Assembly: GCA_022447275.1 (NCBI GenBank)
Contig: JAKVBK010000019.1
Coordinates: 1-58,853, forward strand
Reading direction: 5' to 3'
DNA: 58,853 nt
Source: Oceanicola sp.
Lineage (GTDB): Bacteria; Pseudomonadota; Alphaproteobacteria; Rhodobacterales; Rhodobacteraceae
This document shows positions 41,868 to 51,339 of this stretch, piece after piece (the first letter of the stretch is position 1; the number at the start of each line of letters is the position of its first letter). The translations under genes and the position numbers were made by a program. The notes under the pieces were generated by a model. The model worked only from the letters and a program-made list of their open reading frames with translations. It did not search any database and had not been told where the DNA came from.

Positions 41868-42376
41868 GAGTGTGCCTCTGTCGGGTTAGGACCGTATTCA
41901 TTGTCGCCGGGCTGCGTCGGGCGGGTCAGCCACCACAGAACCAGCAGGGGAGAGATGGCCAGGACGAAGATGCCAATCCACATGATCACGCCGCCGAGCC
42001 CGCCGGCGAAGGTGCCATCGGGGCCGATCAAAAGTGCGCCGGCGATGCCAACGCCCGTCATCACGATCAGCGGGTATAGAAGAAACAGGCCAGATCTTCC
42101 TGTGTCGTGCATGCGGCGCCAACCGGCGGCCAGCAGCGGGACAAACATCACCAGCGAAAACAGACCCGCAAGTGGGCCAGCTTGCGCGCCCGCTTCAAAG
42201 CCTGTTTCGACCACGATGTCCTGCCCGGATCCAAACAGAATCATGTCGAGGATACTGGCCGCGATAGAGCCAAGCAGATTGAACAGCACAAACCACCAGT
42301 ATTCCGGGCGCGTCGCGCGGCCCGAGAATGTCACATACTTGGAAAAGCAGGTTCTTACAGCGTCAGAAAAGCTCAT
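41864..42376 (-). CDS. DUF805 family membrane protein
   Basis: A 170-residue protein with about four hydrophobic helices (LFNLLGSIAASILDMILF, AGLFSLVMFVPLLAAGW, LFLLYPLIVMTGVGIAGALL, GVIMWIGIFVLAISPLLVLW). The DUF805 signatures are the start with FSDAVRTCFSKYVTFSGRATRPE and the basic RMHDTGRSG. Function unknown. AGGAGG is nine bases before the ATG. The last four bases overlap the sucA start, which makes coupled translation with 2-oxoglutarate dehydrogenase likely. The role in this place is not obvious. Confidence 0.88.
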   Translation of the reverse strand: MSFSDAVRTCFSKYVTFSGRATRPEYWWFVLFNLLGSIAASILDMILFGSGQDIVVETGFEAGAQAGPLAGLFSLVMFVPLLAAGWRRMHDTGRSGLFLLYPLIVMTGVGIAGALLIGPDGTFAGGLGGVIMWIGIFVLAISPLLVLWWLTRPTQPGDNEYGPNPTEAHS

Positions 42377-42538
42377 TCTGGGCCTCCTCGGGCGACTGGT
42401 GGTGATGGGATTTGGCCCCCAAGGCAGCGCACCCGGCCCGGTAATGGGCGGGACAAAGCTGCTTTTCTGATGCGGCTCTCATGGCCATTTGCTGCATCCA
42501 GCCGCAGGGGGCCTGCGGCGTCCTTCATAAGGTGTGGG

Positions 42539-42567
42539 GCGCGCCCCGGAACCTGTCCGGAGCGCGC
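42539..42567 (-). terminator. Hairpin after sucD
   Basis: A 12-base stem with one wobble (GCGCGCTCCGGA / TCCGGGGCGCGC on minus), 13 bp past the sucD stop. It has no T run. It could part sucCD from DUF805-sucAB, or act as an RNA-stability element. Confidence 0.5.
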
Positions 42568-42579
42568 GCTGTTATCTGG

Positions 42580-43467
42580 TCAGCCGATCTCAATTGCTTT
42601 GAGAACGGCCTCGCCGAGCCCAGCAGGGCTTTCCGCGACAACGATGCCCGCGCTTTGCATGGCCTCGATCTTATCTTCTGCGCCGCCCTTGCCGCCGGCC
42701 ACGATCGCACCGGCATGGCCCATGCGGCGGCCCGGAGGTGCCGTACGGCCCGCGATGAAGCCAGCGGTCGGCTTCCAACGGCCCTTCTTCTTTTCATCGG
42801 CGAGGAACTGCGCGGCTTCCTCTTCGGCAGAGCCGCCGATCTCACCGATCATGATGATCGAGGTGGTCTCGTCATCGGCGAGGAACATTTCCAGCACGTC
42901 GATATGCTCGGTGCCCTTGATCGGGTCGCCTCCGATGCCCACGGCGGTGGACTGGCCCAGACCACTGTCAGAGGTCTGCTTGACGGCCTCATAGGTCAGC
43001 GTGCCGGAGCGCGACACAACACCGACCGAACCACGCTTGTGGATGTGGCCGGGCATGATGCCGATCTTGCATGCGCCGGGCGTGATCACGCCGGGGCAGT
43101 TGGGGCCGATCAGACGGGAAGACGAGCTTTCCAGCGCGCGCTTCACCCGCATCATGTCGAGCACCGGAATGCCTTCGGTGATGCAGCAGATCAGCGGGAT
43201 TTCCGCGTCGATCGCTTCCAGGATCGAGTCTGCCGCGAAGGGCGGCGGCACATAGATCACCGACGCATTCGCGCCAGTCTTTGCAACGGCCTCATGGGCG
43301 CTGTCGAACACGGGCAGGCCCAGATGTTCCATCCCGCCTTTGCCCGGCGTGACACCGCCGACCATTTGCGTGCCATAGGCAATCGCCTGTTCAGAGTGGA
43401 AGGTGCCCTGAGAGCCGGTAAAGCCCTGACAGATAACCTTGGTGTTTTCGTCTACGAGGACAGCCAT
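42580..43467 (-). CDS. sucD: Succinyl-CoA synthetase alpha subunit
   Basis: A 295-residue subunit that binds CoA and carries the phospho-His in the succinyl-CoA to succinate step. The N-terminal CoA-binding motif is [19 protein letters not shown], and the active-site region has [20 protein letters not shown] and the His in [16 protein letters not shown]. The ATG overlaps the stop of the preceding 96-residue frame by one base (TAATG). Nearly full family length (289–295). Confidence 0.97.
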   Translation of the reverse strand: MAVLVDENTKVICQGFTGSQGTFHSEQAIAYGTQMVGGVTPGKGGMEHLGLPVFDSAHEAVAKTGANASVIYVPPPFAADSILEAIDAEIPLICCITEGIPVLDMMRVKRALESSSSRLIGPNCPGVITPGACKIGIMPGHIHKRGSVGVVSRSGTLTYEAVKQTSDSGLGQSTAVGIGGDPIKGTEHIDVLEMFLADDETTSIIMIGEIGGSAEEEAAQFLADEKKKGRWKPTAGFIAGRTAPPGRRMGHAGAIVAGGKGGAEDKIEAMQSAGIVVAESPAGLGEAVLKAIEIG

Positions 43468-43757
43468 TATTCGGTCCTTTCAGAAGGTAGGAACACGGCT
43501 CGCACCGAACCCATGATCGCTTTGACGATCCATGCGGCGACGAGCGTGACAAATAAGAAGGCGGCCGCACAGCCAGCGCCCCGACCCGGGGGCAGGCTGA
43601 AGATTGCGCGCAAGCCGGACAGAAGGCCGAGAGCCAGCAAGGACACCTGCGCGGACCAGCCGAAGAAACCCTTCCGCCCCCCGCAACATGACCCTGCGAA
43701 CAGTTGGAAAACAGGTGTCGATCCGACCCTTGTCCCAAAAGCGCTGCTCAACATCAT
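43467..43757 (-). CDS. Small membrane protein between sucC and sucD
   Basis: A 96-residue frame with two hydrophobic stretches, [18 protein letters not shown] and [19 protein letters not shown], and charged ends. I do not recognise a family. Its TAA stop overlaps the sucD ATG (TAATG) and it begins 23 bp after sucC, so it reads as a member of the operon. A GAGGG lies about 12 bases before the first of two adjacent Met codons. Support is mainly position and hydrophobicity; it could still be a spurious frame. Confidence 0.5.
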   Translation of the reverse strand: MMLSSAFGTRVGSTPVFQLFAGSCCGGRKGFFGWSAQVSLLALGLLSGLRAIFSLPPGRGAGCAAAFLFVTLVAAWIVKAIMGSVRAVFLPSERTE

Positions 43758-43780
43758 ATGGCTCTGCCGCCCTCACAAGA

Positions 43781-44974
43781 TTAGCCTTTGACGGCTTTCA
43801 CGATCTTCTCGGCACCGTCGCGCAGATCGTCTGCGGCGATGACGTTCAGACCAGAGGTGTTGATGATCTCTTTGCCCTTTTCGACATTGGTGCCCTCCAG
43901 ACGGACAACCAGCGGCACCTCAAGACCAACTTCCTTCACGGCCGTCACAACGCCCTCTGCGATCACATCGCAGCGCATGATGCCGCCGAAGATGTTGACG
44001 AGGATGCCTTTGACGTTCGGGTCAGAGGTGATGATCTTGAACGCTTCGGTCACTTTCTCGGTGGTGGCGCCGCCACCCACGTCGAGGAAGTTGGCCGGTT
44101 CCGCTCCGTAGAGCTTGATGATGTCCATCGTGGCCATGGCAAGGCCTGCGCCGTTCACCATGCAGCCAATCTCACCGTCCAGCGCAATGTAGTTCAGATC
44201 GAACTTGGAGGCGGCGAGTTCCTTGGGATCCTCTTCCGTCTCGTCGCGCAGGGCGGCGATATCGGCATGGCGGTACACGGCGTTGCCGTCAAAACCGACC
44301 TTGGCATCAAGCACCTTCAGATCGCCCGTATCGGTCACGATCAGCGGATTGATTTCGAGCATCTCCATGTCCTTCTCCATGAAGGCTTTGTAGAGAATGC
44401 CCATCAGCTTGACGCATTGTTTTGTCTGCGCGCCCTTCAGGCCCAGCGCAAAGGCAATGCGGCGGCCGTGGTAAGGCATGTAGCCCGTGGCCGGATCGAC
44501 AGAGAAGGACAAGATCTTTTCGGGCGTGGCAGCGGCCACTTCCTCGATATCCATGCCGCCTTCCGTCGAGCAGACGAATGACACGCGCGACGTCACGCGA
44601 TCAACCAGCAGCGCGAGATACATCTCTGTTTCGATGCCGGACCCATCCTCGATATAGACGCGGTTCACCTGCTTGCCGGCCGGACCGGTCTGGTGGGTGA
44701 CCAATGTGCGGCCCAGCATCTTGCGGGCCTCTTCGTCTGCCTCGGAAACCGACTTGGCAAGGCGCACACCGCCCTTTTCGCCAGCCTCGGCCTCCTTGAA
44801 AGAGCCCTTGCCCCGCCCCCCGGCGTGGATTTGCGCTTTCACGACCCAGAGCGGGCCATCGAGTTCACCTGCGGCGGTTTTGGCATCTTCTGCTTTCAGT
44901 ACGACACGCCCGTCAGAAACCGGTGCGCCGTAATCGCGAAGCAGAGCCTTCGCCTGATATTCATGGATGTTCAC
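43781..44974 (-). CDS. sucC: Succinyl-CoA synthetase beta subunit
   Basis: A 397-residue ATP-grasp subunit that makes ATP or GTP as succinyl-CoA is converted to succinate. [19 protein letters not shown] is the canonical N-terminus and starts with GTG at 44974, with AGAGGGA before it. The frame extends upstream but not as a conserved sequence. ATP-grasp motifs [12 protein letters not shown] and EINPLIVTD are present, and [16 protein letters not shown] is the CoA-ligase signature. First gene of the sucC–lpd run. Upstream is a pair of TGTGATCACA palindromes. Confidence 0.96.
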   Translation of the reverse strand: MNIHEYQAKALLRDYGAPVSDGRVVLKAEDAKTAAGELDGPLWVVKAQIHAGGRGKGSFKEAEAGEKGGVRLAKSVSEADEEARKMLGRTLVTHQTGPAGKQVNRVYIEDGSGIETEMYLALLVDRVTSRVSFVCSTEGGMDIEEVAAATPEKILSFSVDPATGYMPYHGRRIAFALGLKGAQTKQCVKLMGILYKAFMEKDMEMLEINPLIVTDTGDLKVLDAKVGFDGNAVYRHADIAALRDETEEDPKELAASKFDLNYIALDGEIGCMVNGAGLAMATMDIIKLYGAEPANFLDVGGGATTEKVTEAFKIITSDPNVKGILVNIFGGIMRCDVIAEGVVTAVKEVGLEVPLVVRLEGTNVEKGKEIINTSGLNVIAADDLRDGAEKIVKAVKG

Positions 44975-45081
44975 GAGAACTGTCCCTCTTGCTGCGATTG
45001 TTTGACCTTTGACACGGAGATGAAGCCGCGCAAACCGCAGAAATGACGCAGTGGGGCCGTTTTGGGAGAATTTCCGACATT

Positions 45082-45112
45082 TGTGATCACACGCAGAAAA
45101 ACTGTGATCACA
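45082..45112. promoter_or_regulatory. Tandem palindromic operator upstream of sucC
   Basis: Two perfect copies of TGTGATCACA at 45082–45091 and 45103–45112, with 11 bases between and a repeat distance of 21 bp (two helical turns). They lie 108–138 bp before sucC on minus and 147–177 bp before the plus-strand gene at 45259. The same two-site layout recurs at 51304–51334. Binding by a dimeric regulator at both half-turn-matched sites is likely; the protein is not identified here. Confidence 0.75.
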
Positions 45113-45258
45113 GACATGCCGGGCGATCTTTGTGGGCGCTGCCAAATAACCGAAAACCAGCCCGATGAGTCGCGCAATTAACCCTGAACCACGGCGGGAT
45201 TTGTTCGATTTTGCCGCTTCGGCTATGGTTTACCTATTCTCGAAAGGAAAGGTCAGCC

Positions 45259-45813
45259 ATGCCCTACCAGCTGACGTTTAAACGCTATGCCCCATTCACC
45301 AGTTTCGGTGGCGGGTTTCATGGCGATGGCCGCACCACCCCAAGCTATACGGGAACCGCCCGCACGATCGGGATTGTAAATTTCGATATGTCATCGGGCC
45401 GGGTGACCGGGGTGGGCCGCTCTGGTGTAAGCTTCCACGTGGCGGCCCCCTCGTTCCGTCGAACCGGCATCACAACCTGTTCGATATCGGGCGTCTCGCA
45501 CGCGGGCTCCAGCCTGAAATTCACCGCCTACACCGAAGGGGCTCTGCCTTTGATCCCGGGCGCGCCCGATATCGACACCTTCGTTGACATAGACGCAATG
45601 CAGACCGGCACCGGCCTTTTCGTGGTTGGGAAGGTGCGCGGAGACAATTTCCCGAACGCTGAAGTCTTTCTGTTCGAGGCCGGTTCGCCCCCGGCCATGC
45701 CCCGCGCCGTATTCCACTATGCGACAACGGGCGGCCGCAACACGGGCCCGATGACCCGGCTGGCGGGCGCGCATTCAAGTCAGGTTTTGGGAATGTTTCG
45801 CTGCACCGTCTAG
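45259..45813 (+). CDS. Uncharacterised protein, beta-rich
   Basis: A 184-residue protein I cannot assign. It is rich in Gly, Thr, Phe and Tyr (YAPFTSFGGGFHGDGRTT at the start, FHYATTGGRNTGPM near the end), which suggests a beta-sandwich or barrel. It has no signal peptide or membrane helix. AAAGGAAAGG precedes the ATG and a good terminator follows, so it looks like a single-gene unit. It may share the operator region with sucC. Confidence 0.65.
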   Translation: MPYQLTFKRYAPFTSFGGGFHGDGRTTPSYTGTARTIGIVNFDMSSGRVTGVGRSGVSFHVAAPSFRRTGITTCSISGVSHAGSSLKFTAYTEGALPLIPGAPDIDTFVDIDAMQTGTGLFVVGKVRGDNFPNAEVFLFEAGSPPAMPRAVFHYATTGGRNTGPMTRLAGAHSSQVLGMFRCTV

Positions 45814-45822
45814 GCGATGCGT

Positions 45823-45855
45823 GCCCCATGCCACGGCGGCATGGGGCTCTTTTCT
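45823..45855 (+). terminator. Intrinsic terminator
   Basis: GCCCCATGCC (45823–45832) pairs with GGCATGGGGC (45838–45847) and is followed by TCTTTTCT. It ends the preceding plus-strand gene and lies just beyond the mdh stop on the other strand. Confidence 0.85.
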
Positions 45856-45863
45856 AAGGCGTA

Positions 45864-46895
<1,032 letters not shown>

Positions 46896-46993
46896 TCAAT
46901 TCGCGGCAGGCCGACTTTGGCTTTCAATTGCCGCATCCTCGAGCCCCCGATTTGCGCGTTTCAAACGTCGCAGCATCGCAAGGAAACCACGCC

Positions 46994-47746
46994 ATGCTCT
47001 TTGAGCCCATGACCCTGACACTGATCGCGATTGCGGTAATTTTCGCTGGAATTTCAAAGGGTGGCTTTGGATCTGGCGCTGCATTTGCGGCAACCCCGAT
47101 CATTGCAGTCGCAGTTGATCCGCGCACGGCGCTGGGGATCATGCTGCCCCTGTTGATGTTAATGGATGTGGCGGCTCTGAAATCTTACTGGCGCCAGTGG
47201 AACGTTCCGTCATCCCGGGCCATGATTCTCGGTGGTCTGCCGGGGGTGGCCCTTGCAGCAGCCGTCTTCCAGATCACCAATGCGGATGTCTTTCGCCTGT
47301 TGATCGGTGCAATCGCAATCGGTTTCGTGGCGTTTGAGATGGCCAGGGCCCGTGGTTGGATAAATCCCAAACAGCGCCCATTTTCGCGGCCCCTCGCGAT
47401 TTTCACAGGTACGGTCGCCGGGTTCACAAGTTTTATCAGCCATGCCGGCGGGCCGCCCGTGGCCATGTTCATGCTGTCCCAACGCAGCCCAAAAACAGAG
47501 TATCAGGCCACCACTGTGATCGTCTTTACGGCGATCAATATCATGAAGTTCTTTCCCTACGCATTTCTGGGCATTTTCACGCTGGACACATTGGCCGTGA
47601 ATCTTTGGATGGCACCCGTTGCCTTCCTGGGAGTTTGGATCGGCGTCAAAGCACACCACTTGGTGCCCGAGAAACTCTTCTTTCAGATCACATATGTCTT
47701 GCTGACCTGTACCGGCGCAAAACTGATCTGGGACGCGCTGACATAA
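46994..47746 (+). CDS. TSUP family transporter (TauE/SafE-like)
   Basis: A 250-residue membrane protein with about seven to eight helices. The twin TSUP motifs are AGISKGGFGSGAAFAATPI near the N-terminus and GTVAGFTSFISHAGGPPVAM near residue 135. The family moves sulphite, sulphoacetate or other organic anions across the inner membrane. The substrate is unknown. AAGGAAACCACGCC precedes ATG 46994; an upstream start at 46928 would add a hydrophilic tail. Divergent from mdh. Confidence 0.85.
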   Translation: MLFEPMTLTLIAIAVIFAGISKGGFGSGAAFAATPIIAVAVDPRTALGIMLPLLMLMDVAALKSYWRQWNVPSSRAMILGGLPGVALAAAVFQITNADVFRLLIGAIAIGFVAFEMARARGWINPKQRPFSRPLAIFTGTVAGFTSFISHAGGPPVAMFMLSQRSPKTEYQATTVIVFTAINIMKFFPYAFLGIFTLDTLAVNLWMAPVAFLGVWIGVKAHHLVPEKLFFQITYVLLTCTGAKLIWDALT

Positions 47747-47804
47747 GAGCGCTGACACTGTGATGGCCCAAGTGTTTGTTCCGCTCAGACCCTGAAGGCG
47801 CATC

Positions 47805-47829
47805 TGCCCGGGAGTATCTCACCCGGGCA
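47805..47829. terminator. Palindromic hairpin between converging genes
   Basis: TGCCCGGG (47805–47812) and CCCGGGCA (47822–47829) with a nine-base loop, between the TSUP stop and the stop of the small secreted protein. It has no clear T run. It probably serves both transcripts. Confidence 0.5.
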
Positions 47830-47835
47830 CCTTAA

Positions 47836-48150
47836 TCAGACGTCTTGCTTTGCTGGCTCCAATACATCTCGTGTCATCTCAAAAGCCTGGCCCGTTGCGA
47901 CAAGGCATGTAATCCCAGAGGGAGACGTCACCGTGATCGTCCATGTGCCTGTCTCGTTTGAGGCGAACACCTCGACGATTGAATTGTTGGTGCCAAGCCC
48001 GATGGACTGACGCACTTCGCCATAGCTTTCGGCAAGGCGGGTTACGACACGTTCGCGATCGGCGCAGTTGCGTGCGCTTTGCGCCTTTGAACTGGAGGCT
48101 GCACATGCCAGGGCAGCAAAGGCGCATAATCCAAAGAGAGTCTCTCTCAT
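47836..48150 (-). CDS. Small secreted protein of unknown function
   Basis: A 104-residue protein with a clear signal peptide (ETLFGLCAFAALACAASSSKAQ), leaving about 80 mature residues with two cysteines and a beta-rich stretch, TGTWTITVTSPSGITCLVA. I recognise the general pattern of a Rhodobacterales secreted hypothetical but no named family. GGAAAGGAAAGACG precedes the ATG. The frame runs far upstream, but without a better start. Divergent from the malyl-CoA lyase-like gene. Confidence 0.65.
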   Translation of the reverse strand: MRETLFGLCAFAALACAASSSKAQSARNCADRERVVTRLAESYGEVRQSIGLGTNNSIVEVFASNETGTWTITVTSPSGITCLVATGQAFEMTRDVLEPAKQDV

Positions 48151-48507
48151 CGTCTTTCCTTTCCTTGTTTCCCGTGCGTGCTCCGCTCTGTCCATTTCGC
48201 GACGACGAAAGCGAACGGGCGCGCAGTTCGATCTTGGTTGGGTCGGACGGATTTGATCCTTTTCCAGCAGTTGCAGCGCCCGTGGCAGAGGGCCGGTCAG
48301 CCTGTGGAAGAGCCCGACATTTGCACGAACAAGGCTGCGCCCCGAATACTGCATTTGCGTTAACACATCGTGCGCGGCCCTGTTGCGCACCGGTTCGGCA
48401 TGTGACGGCGCGTAAAAAAGTTGCGCGCACGGCGGTTCTGGCATGAAGTTTCTTGCGCCGGGGCGCGCGGCATGTTGTTTGCACCTGCAGAACAACCGGA
48501 GAGAATC
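48151..48507. other. Divergent intergenic region before the malyl-CoA thioesterase gene
   Basis: 357 bp with no credible gene. It holds promoters of the small secreted protein (minus) and the lyase-like gene (plus). GTTGCGCAC (48382–48390) and GTTGCGCGCAC (48420–48430) form a loose repeat 38 bp apart about 80–125 bp before the plus-strand start, possibly a regulator site. Evidence is weak. Confidence 0.35.
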
Positions 48508-49398
48508 ATGGCCACCCCTCACCGCCCCGTCCGCTCTGTGCTTTATATCCCCGGCGCCAAGGATCGCGCCTTGCACAAAGCCCGCAGCCTGCCGGTCGAT
48601 GCGATTATCTTTGATCTCGAAGATGCTGTTGCCCCTGCAGAAAAAGCGAATGCGCGTGCCATATTGTCGGCCGCTCTGGCCGAAGGTGGCTACGGGGCCC
48701 GCATGAAGATCGTTCGGATCAACGGCCTCGATACGCCCTGGGGCGCAGAGGATCTTGGGCATTTTGCAGCTGCAAAACCGGATGCGATCCTGATCCCGAA
48801 GGTTGAGACGGTTGCGCAGGTGGCGCAGGTCGCAGATGCGCTGGCCGCTGCGGGTGCGCGCGATACGGAGATCTGGGCGATGATGGAAACCCCTGCGGGC
48901 ATCCTGAATGCCAATGCGCTGGCCCACGCGCCGGGTCTGACAGGCTTTGTGCTGGGCACCAACGACCTCGCCAAAGAGCTTGGGTGTCGCTTCCGCGCAG
49001 ACCGCCTGCCCATGCAAGTTGCGCTGCAAACCTGCATGCTGGCGGCGCGCGCCGCGGGGATTGTTTGTGTCGACGGGGTCTATAACGCGTTCAAGGATAC
49101 CGACGGCCTGCGCGCCGAATGCGAACAGGGGCGCGATTTGGGGATGGACGGAAAAACGCTGATCCACCCCGCCCAAGTCGACATCGCCAACGAAGTTTTC
49201 GCTCCGGGGACAGAAGAGATTGACCTTGCCCGCCGTCAGATCGAAGCTTTCAAAGTGGCAGAGGCCGCAGGAGAGGGTGTTGCCGTCGTAGATGGCAAGA
49301 TTGTTGAAAACCTGCATGTGGCCACTGCGACAGCTCTTCTCGCCAAGGCCGATGCAATTAGCGCATTGGCCGAGCTAACTGACTCGGAGGCTTCGTAA
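48508..49398 (+). CDS. mcl2: HpcH/HpaI family CoA-ester lyase, (3S)-malyl-CoA thioesterase-like
   Basis: A 296-residue CitE-like TIM-barrel protein. Family motifs are SVLYIPGAKDRALHKARSL, IIFDLEDAVAPAEKANAR (metal-binding Asp/Glu), MMETPAGILNANAL and GKTLIHPAQVDIANEVF. In Rhodobacter sphaeroides the paralogue in this same place, near mdh and sdh, is a (3S)-malyl-CoA thioesterase releasing malate and CoA in the ethylmalonyl-CoA pathway. That assignment here is by position from memory. The alternative is L-malyl/beta-methylmalyl-CoA lyase. CCGGAGAG precedes the ATG; nnrU follows five bases later. Confidence 0.82.
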   Translation: MATPHRPVRSVLYIPGAKDRALHKARSLPVDAIIFDLEDAVAPAEKANARAILSAALAEGGYGARMKIVRINGLDTPWGAEDLGHFAAAKPDAILIPKVETVAQVAQVADALAAAGARDTEIWAMMETPAGILNANALAHAPGLTGFVLGTNDLAKELGCRFRADRLPMQVALQTCMLAARAAGIVCVDGVYNAFKDTDGLRAECEQGRDLGMDGKTLIHPAQVDIANEVFAPGTEEIDLARRQIEAFKVAEAAGEGVAVVDGKIVENLHVATATALLAKADAISALAELTDSEAS

Positions 49399-49403
49399 CC
49401 CCA

Positions 49404-49946
49404 ATGCTCTTGATGATACTCGGAATCCTGCTGTGGTCTGGTGGCCATTTCTTCAAGCGTCTCGCCCCTGCCGCAAGGGCCGGGCTGGGCGACAAGGGAA
49501 AGGGGCTTGCTGCTCTGGGGATTCTGGCAGGTCTCGTTCTCATGGTCATCGGGTATCGCAATGCCGCGTTCATTCCCGTTTGGTATCCCCCAGCATTTCT
49601 GACCCATGTGAACAACCTTTTGATGCTGCTGGCCGTTGTTCTTGTTGGGATGTCGGCCACTACGGGGCGCCTGCGCGGCTGGATGCGCCATCCGATGCTG
49701 ACAGGCGTCAAGGTATGGGCGGTTGCACATCTGCTTGTGAACGGGGATCTCGCCTCGATCGTGCTGTTCGGCAGCATGCTGGCTTGGGCCGTGGCGTCCG
49801 TGATCCTTATCAACAAGTCCGAAACCTGGGAAAGACCCGAGCCAGGCGACGCAAAGGGCGACGTAAAACTGGCGATCATTTCCTTGGCTGTTTATGGGAT
49901 CATGATCGGTGTCCACACATGGCTCGGGGTTCCACCGGTCGGCTAA
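49404..49946 (+). CDS. NnrU family membrane protein
   Basis: A 180-residue protein with about five membrane helices and the NnrU signatures GILLWSGGHFFKRLAPAAR, RNAAFIPVWYPPAFLTHVNN and MRHPMLTGVKVWAVAHLLVN. Family members are linked to nitric-oxide metabolism or to zeta-carotene isomerase (Z-ISO) in plants. No denitrification genes are near, so the role is open. It starts five bases after the lyase-like gene, with GGAGG inside that gene's end. Confidence 0.88.
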   Translation: MLLMILGILLWSGGHFFKRLAPAARAGLGDKGKGLAALGILAGLVLMVIGYRNAAFIPVWYPPAFLTHVNNLLMLLAVVLVGMSATTGRLRGWMRHPMLTGVKVWAVAHLLVNGDLASIVLFGSMLAWAVASVILINKSETWERPEPGDAKGDVKLAIISLAVYGIMIGVHTWLGVPPVG

Positions 49947-49961
49947 AGAAGACGTATCCTC

Positions 49962-50165
49962 ATGAAAATATACAGATTCCTGTCCGAAGATGACACTTCG
50001 GCATTCTGTCACAAAGTGTCTGAAGCGCTGTCAAAAGGGTGGGAGCTGCATGGCGACCCGACCTACGCCTTTGATGCCAAACGCGGTGTGATGCGCTGCG
50101 GACAGGCCGTCACAAAGGCCATCGACACCCCATACCACCCCGACATGAAGCTTGGAGAACAGTGA
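49962..50165 (+). CDS. DUF1737 protein
   Basis: A 67-residue soluble protein of the DUF1737 family (MKIYRFLSEDDTSAFCHKV, then LSKGWELHGDPTYAFD). The pattern resembles small regulatory or chaperone-like domains, but the function is unknown. Its TGA stop overlaps the next gene's ATG by one base (TGATG), which couples it to the hydratase. It is a member of the mcl2–nnrU–DUF1737–mch run. Confidence 0.85.
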   Translation: MKIYRFLSEDDTSAFCHKVSEALSKGWELHGDPTYAFDAKRGVMRCGQAVTKAIDTPYHPDMKLGEQ

Positions 50166-51199
50166 TGGCCAAAACCAATCCGGGCCGGTTTTTTGAAGAC
50201 TACACGCTGGGGGAAACGATCCAGCACGCTGTTCCCCGCACCCTGTCCGGTGGCGAACGCGCCCTTTATCATGCGCTGTATCCCGCGCGCCATGCTCTCT
50301 ATTCCTCGGACGCGTTTGCCCAAGCCTGTGGTTTGCCGGCCAGCCCAATCGACGACATGATCGTTTTCCACACGGTCTTTGGCAAAACCGTGCCAGATAT
50401 CTCGCTCAACGCGATTGCTAATCTTGGATATGCGGAAGGAAGGTTCCTGCGGCCTGTTTATCCCGGCGATACATTGGCATCCACGAGCGATGTGATTGGC
50501 CTGAAGCAGAATTCGAATGGCAAGTCGGGCGTTGTCTACGTGCGCACCACAGGACGCAATCAAAACGGGGACGCTGTACTAAGCTATTGCCGCTGGGTGA
50601 TGGTTCGCAAACGTGATCTGGATGCACCGGCGCCAGAAACCACCCTCCCAGAGTTGCAGCGGACCGTTCCAGCGGCGGAGCTGATCATACCGGCGGGCCT
50701 CGATTTCAGCGCCTATGACACCACACTTGCCGGGGAAGCGCATCGCTGGGGCGACTATACGGTGGGTGAAGTGATCGACCATGTGGATGGCGTGACGATC
50801 GAAGAGGCCGAACACATGATGGCCACCCGCCTGTGGCAAAACACGGCCAAGGTGCATTTTGATGCAACGTTCCGGCCCGACGGCAAACGCTTGATCTATG
50901 GCGGGCATGTGATCTCGATGGCGCGTGCGCTCAGCTTCAATGGGCTTGCAAACGCCCAGATGGTGGTCGCGATCAATGGCGGGGCGCATGCGAATCCCTG
51001 CTTTGCCGGAGACACCGTGCGGGCCTGGACAGAAGTCATTGAGAAAGCTGAAACAACCGCGCCCGGCGTCGGCGCATTGCGCTTGCGGCTAGTAGCAACC
51101 AAAGGGCCGAAACCTTGCCTCGATCTTCGTGGTGAGGACGGAAAGTACCTGCCTGATGTGCTGCTTGACCTCGACTACTGGGCGCTTGTGCCGATGTGA
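50165..51199 (+). CDS. mch: MaoC-type hydratase, mesaconyl-CoA hydratase-like
   Basis: A 344-residue double-hotdog hydratase. N-terminal NPGRFFEDYTLGETIQHAVP, a first hotdog with VFHTVFGKTVPDISLNAIAN, and a second with GGHVISMARALSFNGLAN and AINGGAHANPCFAGDTV. This size and motif set matches mesaconyl-CoA (2-methylfumaryl-CoA) hydratase of the ethylmalonyl-CoA pathway, encoded just upstream of sdhC in Rhodobacter sphaeroides (from memory). GGAG precedes the ATG. The activity is inferred from family and place; another (R)-enoyl-CoA-type hydratase is the alternative. Confidence 0.85.
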   Translation: MAKTNPGRFFEDYTLGETIQHAVPRTLSGGERALYHALYPARHALYSSDAFAQACGLPASPIDDMIVFHTVFGKTVPDISLNAIANLGYAEGRFLRPVYPGDTLASTSDVIGLKQNSNGKSGVVYVRTTGRNQNGDAVLSYCRWVMVRKRDLDAPAPETTLPELQRTVPAAELIIPAGLDFSAYDTTLAGEAHRWGDYTVGEVIDHVDGVTIEEAEHMMATRLWQNTAKVHFDATFRPDGKRLIYGGHVISMARALSFNGLANAQMVVAINGGAHANPCFAGDTVRAWTEVIEKAETTAPGVGALRLRLVATKGPKPCLDLRGEDGKYLPDVLLDLDYWALVPM

Positions 51200-51303
51200 G
51201 CCTAGCCCCGCGCGCAAGACAGGGCGTCGAGTGGGCAAAGCACTGGTCTCAGCGGCCTGAATTTTACGCGCACGCTATTCGCTAGCGCGCCCCGCCAGAA
51301 CTC

Positions 51304-51334
51304 TGTGATCACGAAATTTCTTGCCGTGATCACA
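51304..51334. promoter_or_regulatory. Tandem palindromic operator upstream of sdhC
   Basis: TGTGATCACG (51304–51313) and CGTGATCACA (51325–51334), reverse complements of each other, 11 bases apart, with the same 21-bp repeat as upstream of sucC. They lie about 143–173 bp before sdhC. A possible -10 CATAAT follows at 51340–51345, so the second site would lie between -35 and -10. That favours repression, although activation from a weak -35 (TTTCTT at 51317–51322) is possible. Confidence 0.75.
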
Positions 51335-51339
51335 AAGCG

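Noticed and set aside
39801-42470. 889-codon plus-strand open frame antisense to sucA and DUF805
   Set aside because: A mirror frame of high-GC coding sequence. sucA has all E1 motifs, and the antisense translation is His/Arg/Gly-rich with no family features.
45082-45112. CRP/FNR-type sites
   Set aside because: CRP sites are TGTGA-N6-TCACA and FNR sites TTGAT-N4-ATCAA. Here the half sites abut with no spacer, so a different regulator class is more likely.
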